Assembly (NCBI GenBank): GCA_016218005.1
Contig: JACRFF010000035.1
Location: 1 to 13,218, forward strand
Source of the DNA: Ignavibacteriales bacterium
GTDB lineage: Bacteria; Bacteroidota; Ignavibacteria; UBA10030
Direction: 5' to 3'
DNA: 13,218 nucleotides
Shown: piece after piece, positions 1 to 5,825 of the stretch
Layout: every line of letters starts with the position of its first letter
Position numbering within the stretch: the stretch's first letter is position 1
Made by a program: the position numbers and the translations under genes
Notes under the pieces: generated by a model
Databases searched by the model: none
What the model was told of the DNA's origin: nothing
Seen by the model: the letters and a program-made list of their open reading frames with translations, nothing else

Positions 1-187
1 CTTCGTACAGGCCGCCGTGGATTTTTTCCTGCGTGAATCCGAGCGACATACTGCACGCGCCGAACGGGTCGGTGTCGATCAAAAGCGTGCGCTTCTCGAA
101 CACAGCCAAGCTTGCGGCAAGATTCACCGCCGTCGTTGTCTTGCCGACGCCTCCCTTAGGAATTGCTATAGTGATGACACGCGACAT
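1..187 (-). CDS. ParA/Soj-family ATPase, N-terminal fragment (runs off the left edge)
   Basis: The reverse strand from ATG at 187-185 encodes 62 residues beginning MSRVITIAIPKGGVGKTTTA. This is the deviant Walker A box (KGGVGKTT, residues 11-18) at the very N-terminus, as in ParA/MinD P-loop ATPases. A second conserved block, LLIDTDPFGACS, matches the Walker A' aspartate region. Such ATPases segregate chromosomes or plasmids or position cell-surface machines, usually with a ParB or other adaptor encoded next door; any partner would lie left of this window. The gene lies 81 bp downstream of the small membrane protein on the same strand. The C-terminal three quarters are missing, so a chromosomal ParA cannot be told from an orphan MinD-like ATPase. 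No clear ribosome binding site is seen. Confidence 0.9.
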   Translation of the reverse strand, partial: MSRVITIAIPKGGVGKTTTAVNLAASLAVFEKRTLLIDTDPFGACSMSLGFTQEKIHGGLYE

Positions 188-268
188 GGTTCAATTGGTG
201 ATTAGGAGATTTCCGATTTCATGATTTATAGATTTGTCCTTATCTCTTGAATCCCAAAATCTGCAATC
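188..268. other. AT-rich spacer with short repetitive motifs
   Basis: This 81-bp spacer separates the small membrane gene from parA. It is richer in A+T than its surroundings and contains loosely repeated words such as GATTT and AATC (for example AATCTGCAATCTCAAATC near 256-273). It holds no ORF and no clear promoter or terminator. Similar low-complexity text appears again around 2499-2617. Confidence 0.4.
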
Positions 269-649
269 TCAAATCACTTTTCCGATAATATACCCGATGG
301 TAATGCCGACGATCAGTGTTACCGTAATGATGCGATAGTTGACGACATCTTTCGCGTATCCTCGCTTGATGGCGACCAGTGAAACCAAATAGCCGACGCC
401 GTTGAGCAGCCAGATGAACGGCAGCGCGAGCACCTTGGCAATGATTGGTCCCACCAACGGAATGAAACCGACCCACGCAATCAACGCCGCGAACGCCTGA
501 CCGAGGATGCCAATGAGTACCACCACGCCGGCAATCACGTGCTCATCCAGACCGTAATGAATCCCCAGCAACGAGAAGAGGAGAATCAAAACCCACGCGA
601 TGATGGCGTACTTGTATTCAACAAAAAATTTCTTTAGCCGCAACCACAT
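269..649 (-). CDS. small integral membrane protein, function unknown
   Basis: A 126-residue, strongly hydrophobic protein. It has a basic N-terminus (MWLRLKKFF) and four likely membrane segments at about residues 14-32, 38-60, 62-92 (long, perhaps a re-entrant hairpin around the P64 and P68 prolines) and 106-123. A short basic loop KRGYAKD (95-101) lies before the last helix. No catalytic motif or known domain is recognisable. The ATG at 649-647 lies 7 bp after the stop of the upstream FAH-family gene, so the two are probably co-transcribed. The length and multi-helix layout could fit a holin-like or generic inner-membrane protein, but nothing supports a specific role. Confidence 0.72.
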   Translation of the reverse strand: MWLRLKKFFVEYKYAIIAWVLILLFSLLGIHYGLDEHVIAGVVVLIGILGQAFAALIAWVGFIPLVGPIIAKVLALPFIWLLNGVGYLVSLVAIKRGYAKDVVNYRIITVTLIVGITIGYIIGKVI

Positions 650-656
650 GATGTTG

Positions 657-1325
657 CTACCGTACTTGCACAGTCAACGTTGCCAGCATTGTTGCGCCAT
701 CGGCAAGAGTCGCTTCCAATCGATCTCCCGACCGTACGGGTCCGACCCCCTCTGGCGTGCCGGTGAACAGCACGTCGCCCGATTCAAGAGTGAAGAACCG
801 CGAGATATAGGAGACGAGATGCTGAACGCTGAAGATGAAATTTCTTGTGTTCGATGATTGTCTGGCGACGCCGTTCACGGCAAGACGGACGTCGAGTTCG
901 TTGGGGTTCCTGACGCGCGCGGCAGAAACAAATTCGGAAAGCGGCGCCGATGTATCAAATCCTTTGGCGAGCGTCCACGGCAGACTTTTTTTCTTCGCTT
1001 CCGCCTGAACATCGCGCATGGTCATATCGAGTCCGATGCCGTAGCCGGCGACGTGCGTAAGCGCATGATCGAGAGAAATGTTTTTGCCCCCCGTACCGAT
1101 CAACAGTGTCATCTCCACTTCGTGGTGAACGTCGCTGGAGATGGGGGGGATGACGACGCTTTCGCCATTCCGGATGATAGCCGTCGAGGGCTTGAGGAAA
1201 AACACCGGCGCTTCAGGAACGGCGGCGTTCATTTCTTTGGCGTGCTCGGCATAGTTGCGACCGACGCAAAGAATTTTCCCGACAGTGAACTCTTGATGAG
1301 AGTTCTGTAGACGAACGACATTCAC
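657..1325 (-). CDS. fumarylacetoacetate hydrolase (FAH)-family protein, FAHD1-like
   Basis: This 222-residue protein has the single-domain FAH fold, the usual length for FAHD1-type acylpyruvate hydrolases/oxaloacetate decarboxylases. Recognisable blocks in order are GRNYAEHAKE (22-31), FFLKPSTAI (42-50), HHEVEMTLLIG (67-77), GLDMTMRDVQ (98-107), the LAKGFDTSAPL block with Lys121, and FTGTPEGVGPV near the C-terminus. Glu69, Glu71 and Asp100 correspond to the usual divalent-metal ligands. Such enzymes cleave or decarboxylate short 2-keto acids in the cytoplasm; the actual substrate cannot be read from sequence. Translation probably starts at a GTG (1325-1323): the family begins just before the GKILCVGRNY block, and no in-frame ATG lies nearby upstream. 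It is the first gene of a short minus-strand unit, divergent from purM. Confidence 0.93.
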   Translation of the reverse strand: MNVVRLQNSHQEFTVGKILCVGRNYAEHAKEMNAAVPEAPVFFLKPSTAIIRNGESVVIPPISSDVHHEVEMTLLIGTGGKNISLDHALTHVAGYGIGLDMTMRDVQAEAKKKSLPWTLAKGFDTSAPLSEFVSAARVRNPNELDVRLAVNGVARQSSNTRNFIFSVQHLVSYISRFFTLESGDVLFTGTPEGVGPVRSGDRLEATLADGATMLATLTVQVR

Positions 1326-1487
1326 GCTGGAAGTAAGAAAAATGGTTGATAGAATATAAGGAAGCGGGCTGTCTTCCGCAACGAATCGCGCGGCGGTTGC
1401 AAAAATATCGGTCTGTTTTCTTGTTCAGTGCACGAATTTGTTCTATCTTTTTCCGCAAGTCAATCCATTCTCCCAAAACTTGTTTCA
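1326..1487. promoter_or_regulatory. divergent intergenic region between the FAH-family gene and purM
   Basis: This 162-bp spacer separates two divergently transcribed genes and should hold both promoters. One weak plus-strand candidate resembles the Bacteroidota-type promoter: TTG at 1421-1423, a 20-bp gap, then TATCTTTT at 1444-1451 (compare TAnnTTTG), about 37 bp ahead of the purM ATG. The match is partial and such motifs arise by chance. No purine-responsive riboswitch or strong operator palindrome is visible. The purM start has no Shine-Dalgarno sequence. Confidence 0.4.
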
Positions 1488-2498
1488 ATGATAACCTACA
1501 AAGAAGCCGGTGTCGATATTGATGCAGGCGATGAGCTTGTCCGCCGCATCAAACGGCCTGTGCGTTCCACCTTCAACCGCAACGTACTGACCGACCTTGG
1601 CATGTTTGGGGCATTGTACCGCGCGGACTTCAGAGGGATCAAGAAGCCGGTTCTCGTTAGCAGCGTCGATGGCGTCGGAACGAAGCTTGTGATTGCACAG
1701 ATGATGCGGCGACACGATACGGTCGGCCAGGATTTGGTGAACCATTGCGTGAACGACATTCTTGTCTGCGGAGCCAAGCCCCTCTATTATATGGATTACT
1801 TTGCCGCCGGCAAACTTTCTCCCAATGTTGCCGAGCAAGTGATTCTTGGTTTTGTCAAAGCGTGCAAAGAGAATCACTGTGCGCTTATCGGCGGCGAAAC
1901 GGCGGAGATGCCAGGCGTGTATCAAGGCGAAGAGTACGACATCGCCGGCACCATCGTTGGCGTTGTCGATGAAAAAAAAATTCTCAACGGGAACAAGGTG
2001 AAGGCAGGCGATGTTCTCATCGGACTTCCATCAACGGGTCTCCACACCAACGGTTACTCGTTGGCACGCCGCGTGTTGTTAGAAAAATTCAAGTTGGATC
2101 AACGCATCGATGAGCTTGGCGGGTTGCTTGGCGACGCGCTGTTGGCTGTGCATCGCTCGTACTTCAAAGCAATCTACCCAGTCCTCCAACTTGCACATTC
2201 ACCCATTCGTGCTTTATCCCACATTACCGGTGGAGGGATCGAGGGCAACACGACGCGTGTCATCCCCAAAGGTTTGAAGTTGCGCATCGATTGGAAAGCG
2301 TGGGAACGACCGGCGATTTTCAAATTGATTCAGGATGTGGGAGAAGTGCCTGAGCCGGATATTCGTCGGGCGATGAATCTGGGAATCGGCATGGTTGCCG
2401 TTGTCGGCAAACGTCGCGCGGATGAAACGCTTCGCGTATTGAAACGCAAACGCGAACAGCCGGTGGTAATCGGAGAGGTTGCATCAAGTGAGAAGTGA
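1488..2498 (+). CDS. purM: phosphoribosylformylglycinamidine cyclo-ligase (AIR synthetase)
   Basis: PurM catalyses ATP-dependent closure of FGAM to 5-aminoimidazole ribonucleotide in purine biosynthesis, as a cytoplasmic dimer. The 336-residue product is close to the usual length of about 345. It carries the family hallmarks: N-terminal YKEAGVDIDAGDELV, VDGVGTK (60-66), GGETAEMPG (135-143), GLPSTGLHTNGYSLAR, and HITGGGIEGN from residue 245. The frame extends 20 codons upstream of the chosen start, but the ATG at 1488 places the conserved YKEAGVD block at the exact N-terminus, as is normal. It is the first gene of the plus-strand run. No other purine gene is nearby, so its link to the following cell-wall genes is probably positional only. 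Confidence 0.97.
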   Translation: MITYKEAGVDIDAGDELVRRIKRPVRSTFNRNVLTDLGMFGALYRADFRGIKKPVLVSSVDGVGTKLVIAQMMRRHDTVGQDLVNHCVNDILVCGAKPLYYMDYFAAGKLSPNVAEQVILGFVKACKENHCALIGGETAEMPGVYQGEEYDIAGTIVGVVDEKKILNGNKVKAGDVLIGLPSTGLHTNGYSLARRVLLEKFKLDQRIDELGGLLGDALLAVHRSYFKAIYPVLQLAHSPIRALSHITGGGIEGNTTRVIPKGLKLRIDWKAWERPAIFKLIQDVGEVPEPDIRRAMNLGIGMVAVVGKRRADETLRVLKRKREQPVVIGEVASSEK

Positions 2499-2617
2499 AA
2501 CGGGAGACGAGAGACGAAAAATGATGGGCGAGACGAAGACAGAAATCAACACTTCGGTGTTTCTGGTCTTTGAGCGAACATTCAATCCGTAGTCTGCACT
2601 CCGCAATGAGAAATTCC
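2499..2617. other. purine-rich low-complexity spacer
   Basis: This 119-bp gap after purM begins with repeated GAGACGA-like words (2503-2540) and ends with TCCGTAGTCTGCACTCCGCAATG-like text just before the glycosyltransferase start. It looks like degenerate minisatellite sequence rather than an ordinary promoter. It contains a small UUCG hairpin listed separately. No gene is seen. Confidence 0.4.
2540..2565 (+). terminator. possible weak UUCG-capped hairpin after purM
   Basis: AACAC (2548-2552), loop TTCG, and GTGTT (2557-2561) form a perfect 5-bp stem with a stable UUCG tetraloop. It can extend by CAGA/TCTG across a 4-nt bulge. It lies 42 bp after the purM stop and is followed only by a T-containing stretch (TCTGGTCTTT), not a clean U-run. 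It may attenuate or terminate purM transcripts, or be incidental. Confidence 0.25.
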
Positions 2618-4135
2618 ATGAAACCAATCAGTGTTGTCTTGCCATTCAGCCCGGAGCCGTACTTTGACGCCACGCTGAATCAATTTCTGAATTCCCCGGC
2701 CGTCGAAGCGGTCGTGGTTCTGCACGATGGACGGTTTGCTCAGAAGTCAAAGAAACTCCAGCCGTTGAAAGTCGATTCGCTCACTTCCGGCAAAACTTTC
2801 CATTCCCTCATCGGCAAAATTGCAACGCCGTATTTTTTGTTCATCAACCAATCGGCGCACGTCGAGTTGAACCAGTTTGCGCTGGAACGGTTCGTCGGCA
2901 TCGCAGAACAGACCGGCGCCGGAATGACGTATGCGGATTACTATGAGGTCAAGTCGGGTGTGCGCTCCGAGCATCCGGTGAACGATTACCAATTCGGCAG
3001 TATCCGCGACGGATTTGAGTTTGGCGCGCTCATGCTTTTTTCCACCATGTGCGTGAAAACGGCGATGAAGAAATTTGGCAGGGTGGAAAATGTTCAGAGG
3101 GCAGGGCTGTATGATCTTCGCCTCAAAGTTTCGATTGTAGCGCCGCTGTTTCACATTCAGGAATATCTCTACACCAAAGTCGAATCCGACGTGCGTGGGT
3201 ATCCTCCGCAAGGAGTCCTTCGGACATCCCTTCGGGAAAAGTCTGGCGAGAAACTATTCGACTACGTTGACCCGCGAAACCAGCAGGTGCAAAAGGAAAT
3301 GGAACTCGTGGCAACGAAGCATCTGAAGCGCGTCGGCGCGTACTTGAAGCCGAAGTTCAAGAAGGCGCCGAAGTTGGATGCAGCGTCTTCGGTGGAAGCG
3401 AGCGTTGTAATTCCGGTGCGCAACCGCGAGAACACGATCGCGGATGCAGTCAACAGTGTGCTGCGGCAAGAGACGAAATTTTCGTTCAACGTCATCGTCG
3501 TTGATAATCACTCGACGGATGCGACGACAAAAATTCTGCGTGACCTCTCGAAGAAAAGCGAGAAGGTGGTGCATCTCATCCCGCAGAGGAAAGACCTTGG
3601 TATCGGCGGTTGTTGGAACGAAGCCGTCTTCTCCGCACACTGCGGTCGTTACGCCGTGCAATTAGATTCCGACGACATCTACAGCGGCGAGGAAACGCTG
3701 CAAACAGTGGTGGATGTGTTTCACAAAGGCGCGTTCGCGATGGTAATCGGTTCATACCGGCTCGTGAACATGAAATTGGAAGAGTTACCTCCCGGCATCA
3801 TCGACCACAAAGAATGGACTCCGGACAACGGACGCAACAATGCGCTTCGCATCAACGGCCTTGGTGCACCGCGTGCGTTCAATACCGCACTTCTGCGCTC
3901 AGTTGGCGGATTGCCGAACACCAGCTACGGCGAAGACTATGCCGTAGCGCTCCGGCTCTCGCGTGAATATCAGATAGGCCGCATCTACGACCCCATCTAT
4001 CTCTGCCGCCGATGGGAAGGCAATACCGACGCCGCGTTGTCCATCGACAAGGCCAATCGCCACGATCATTACAAAGACCAGATTCGCACCATCGAACTGT
4101 TCGCGCGACAACAATTCAATCGACGGAAAAAATGA
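2618..4135 (+). CDS. two-domain family 2 glycosyltransferase
   Basis: A 505-residue cytoplasmic protein. Residues about 258-500 form a GT2 (GT-A fold) domain: [39 protein letters not shown], the metal/nucleotide-sugar DxD motif as DSDD (350-353), and the GED acceptor-site motif (438-440). The N-terminal 250 residues begin like another GT-A domain ([19 protein letters not shown]), but the place expected for DxD reads FINQ (75-78), so this half looks inactive. ATG 2618 is preferred because the first beta strand starts there; ATG 2606 and an upstream TTG are possible. Residues 194-207 look like a repeat-derived insert. The gene overlaps the next by ATGA (4132-4135), implying translational coupling. 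Donor and acceptor are unknown; the context suggests a cell-envelope glycan. There are no membrane helices. Confidence 0.9.
   Translation: MKPISVVLPFSPEPYFDATLNQFLNSPAVEAVVVLHDGRFAQKSKKLQPLKVDSLTSGKTFHSLIGKIATPYFLFINQSAHVELNQFALERFVGIAEQTGAGMTYADYYEVKSGVRSEHPVNDYQFGSIRDGFEFGALMLFSTMCVKTAMKKFGRVENVQRAGLYDLRLKVSIVAPLFHIQEYLYTKVESDVRGYPPQGVLRTSLREKSGEKLFDYVDPRNQQVQKEMELVATKHLKRVGAYLKPKFKKAPKLDAASSVEASVVIPVRNRENTIADAVNSVLRQETKFSFNVIVVDNHSTDATTKILRDLSKKSEKVVHLIPQRKDLGIGGCWNEAVFSAHCGRYAVQLDSDDIYSGEETLQTVVDVFHKGAFAMVIGSYRLVNMKLEELPPGIIDHKEWTPDNGRNNALRINGLGAPRAFNTALLRSVGGLPNTSYGEDYAVALRLSREYQIGRIYDPIYLCRRWEGNTDAALSIDKANRHDHYKDQIRTIELFARQQFNRRKK
3197..3238 (-). repeat. short copy of a dispersed palindromic repeat inside the glycosyltransferase gene
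   Basis: Read on the reverse strand, this segment shares two blocks with the longer intergenic copy at 5704-5785. They match at 16 of 17 positions around GGGATGTCCGA and 18 of 19 or better around ACTCCTTGCGGAGGAT; the middle of the longer copy is absent here. It contains small inverted repeats (CCTCCGCAAGGAG-type). In the coding frame it adds about 14 residues, [14 protein letters not shown], without shifting the frame. Confidence 0.6.
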
Positions 4136-4710
4136 AACTCGTTGTGCGGAAATGGATGGAGGAGGACGCCGAGGTCATTTATCGCATTCTCTCTGAAACG
4201 TGGCACGACGCTTACGCGGATTTCATTCCACGCGAAGATTTGGCGTCGTATCTTGCGGAACACTATAGTCCGGCAAAACTGAAAGAGGCCATGCGCCCGC
4301 CTGCCCCGCTCGAACATACCCGCCAGACCGACTCTGTCGGGCTGGTCGTTCGGGCAGGCCCGCCGGAAGTTTCAGGCTTCGTTGCCGAAGCAGACGGCGC
4401 GGCGGCTGCAACCATGCGGCTCAAGTTTTCGCCCGAAGAACAGCGTCTCTACATGCAGCAGTTGTATGTTCTCCCCGCGTTCCAAGGCTCCGGCGTGGGG
4501 AAACAATTACTGCTGAAGGCGGTTCAAGAGGCCAAGCGTCGAGGGTTGCGGCAGCTCTGGTTTGGAGTGATGGAGAAAAACGAACAAGCGCTTGCTTGGT
4601 ACAGGAAATACGGATTCACAGTGGAAAAGAAAGAACCATTCATGATGGGCGCGACAGCCGTGAATCATTTCATCGGCTACATCCCTCTGGCAGCGTTCGA
4701 CGCGCAATGA
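4132..4710 (+). CDS. GNAT-family N-acetyltransferase
   Basis: This 192-residue cytoplasmic protein has the GNAT acetyltransferase fold. The N-terminus [17 protein letters not shown] is the usual first strand and helix. [22 protein letters not shown] holds the acetyl-CoA pyrophosphate-binding loop Q-G-S-G-V-G (118-123). [10 protein letters not shown] is the classic C-terminal motif. Both start and stop overlap neighbours by ATGA (4132-4135 and 4707-4710), so it is translated in a coupled trio with the glycosyltransferase and DUF4922 genes. Residues 55-78, with sequence [11 protein letters not shown]...RAGPP, look like an in-frame repeat insert between the second helix and the GFVAEADG strand. 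The substrate is unknown; an amino sugar, peptide or unrelated amine is possible. Confidence 0.92.
   Translation: MKLVVRKWMEEDAEVIYRILSETWHDAYADFIPREDLASYLAEHYSPAKLKEAMRPPAPLEHTRQTDSVGLVVRAGPPEVSGFVAEADGAAAATMRLKFSPEEQRLYMQQLYVLPAFQGSGVGKQLLLKAVQEAKRRGLRQLWFGVMEKNEQALAWYRKYGFTVEKKEPFMMGATAVNHFIGYIPLAAFDAQ
4294..4366. repeat. palindromic element inserted in frame in the GNAT gene
   Basis: About 73 bp form nested inverted repeats. The outer arms begin CGCCCGCCTGCCCC (from 4294) and end GGGCAGGCCCGCC (to 4364), sharing GCCTGCCC and CGAAC when one arm is reverse-complemented. The inner hairpin CCAG-A-CCGAC-TCT-GTCGG-G-CTGG (4323-4345) has nine pairs around one A/G mismatch. The first 12 bases, CGCCCGCCTGCC, recur exactly in the intergenic palindrome at 12170-12181, which supports a repeat origin. 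Confidence 0.6.
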
Positions 4711-5693
4711 CCTCTCGCAGAATTTTCTCGGTGCATTCGGAATCGACGCCAAGGGCTGAGTTGATCGAAGCGTGCAAGAACCTGTTGGATGACCAACGTC
4801 GGTCGTGGCCGCAGTGCGGTGAAGGATACGCAGCGTTGGAGTCGATCCGTGTGAAGGAAATAGCGTGCCGCGGATTTTCGGTTCACTTGCAGTTCAACCC
4901 GAAGCGCATTGTGAGCACCGGTGCCAAGGTGGATGCGGCGGCGATCCGGCAGCGGCTGTGTTTTCTGTGCGAAGACAATCTTCCTGCGCAGCAACGGGGA
5001 ATTCTCTATCGCAACGAGTTCTTGATCCTCTGCAACCCTGCGCCGATTTTTCATCAGCACTTTACCGTTTCGCTCACGCGCCATCAGCCGCAGGTGTGGG
5101 AACCGTTTCTTGACCCATTTTTTGCGCTGTCGAAGGATTTGGGTCCCATCTATTCCGTGTTCTATAACGGCGCGAAGTGTGGAGCTTCGGCTCCCGATCA
5201 CGCGCACGTTCAAGTGTGCCCGAAGGACGCCATACCGGTAGAAAAAGATGCGCGGGATCCTCGACGGCGAAAAAAATTTTTTGACCGCGGTTCCACAGCC
5301 ATCCTTACGTTGAAAGAGTACGGCCGACCAACGCTTGTGTTTGAATCGACCGACGCCATCGAACTGAAAGTGATCGTGCGTAGACTTCTTGCCGCCGCGC
5401 AACAAGTTCTGGGGATTGCGGACGAACCGATGCTCAACGCTATTTGCACGTATCGCGACGGCGTGTGGCGATTGATCGTCTTCTTGCGCTCAAAGCATCG
5501 TCCGGAATCGTATTTCAAAGAAGGCGCCGAGCAACTCTTTGTCAGTCCGGCGGCAGTGGATATTGGCGGACTCATTGTAACGCCCCGCGAGCAAGACTTT
5601 GAGCGGCTCGATGTACCGACCGTGGAGAACTTGTTCGATGAAGTTTGTCTGGCGCCGCAAGTAGTGGAACAGATCGCCGGATTGATCCAGTAG
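4707..5693 (+). CDS. DUF4922 protein, GalT/HIT-like nucleotidyltransferase-type fold
   Basis: A 328-residue cytoplasmic protein that I assign to DUF4922 from recalled family motifs. Visible blocks are FNPKRIVSTGAKV, the putative zinc-binding pair CFLC (85-88), NPAPIFHQHFTVS, APDHAHVQ (162-169) with the H-x-H-x-Q histidine signature of GalT/Ap4A-phosphorylase-type HIT enzymes, and the C-terminal block SPAAVDIGGLIVTPREQDFERL. The family chemistry suggests transfer of a nucleoside monophosphate to or from a phosphorylated sugar or nucleotide, but no substrate is established by the sequence. The ATG at 4707 overlaps the GNAT stop by 4 bp and is preferred over in-frame starts inside GNAT. It sits between the GT2/GNAT genes and the SpoIID-type gene, consistent with a role in cell-wall sugar metabolism. 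Confidence 0.82.
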   Translation: MTSRRIFSVHSESTPRAELIEACKNLLDDQRRSWPQCGEGYAALESIRVKEIACRGFSVHLQFNPKRIVSTGAKVDAAAIRQRLCFLCEDNLPAQQRGILYRNEFLILCNPAPIFHQHFTVSLTRHQPQVWEPFLDPFFALSKDLGPIYSVFYNGAKCGASAPDHAHVQVCPKDAIPVEKDARDPRRRKKFFDRGSTAILTLKEYGRPTLVFESTDAIELKVIVRRLLAAAQQVLGIADEPMLNAICTYRDGVWRLIVFLRSKHRPESYFKEGAEQLFVSPAAVDIGGLIVTPREQDFERLDVPTVENLFDEVCLAPQVVEQIAGLIQ

Positions 5694-5703
5694 CTGTTCT
5701 TCT

Positions 5704-5785
5704 CCCAAAGGGATGTCCGACACGAAAGTGTTCCTTCGGAAAGTCCGAATGGATGCCTTCGGCAGACTCCTTGCGGAGGATTCCC
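5704..5785 (+). repeat. long copy of dispersed palindromic repeat between the DUF4922 and spoIID-like genes
   Basis: The 132-bp gap 5694-5825 is mostly this repeat. It runs from CCCAAAGGGATGTCCGA (5704-5720) to ACTCCTTGCGGAGGATTCCC (5766-5785) and contains small hairpins such as TCCTTCGGA and CTCCTTGCGGAG. Both ends match the reverse complement of 3197-3236 inside the glycosyltransferase gene. No promoter is evident, and the following gene could be read through from upstream. Confidence 0.6.
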
Positions 5786-5825
5786 AAAACACGAAATCAA
5801 GAATCGCTCAATCGACAACCTCGCC

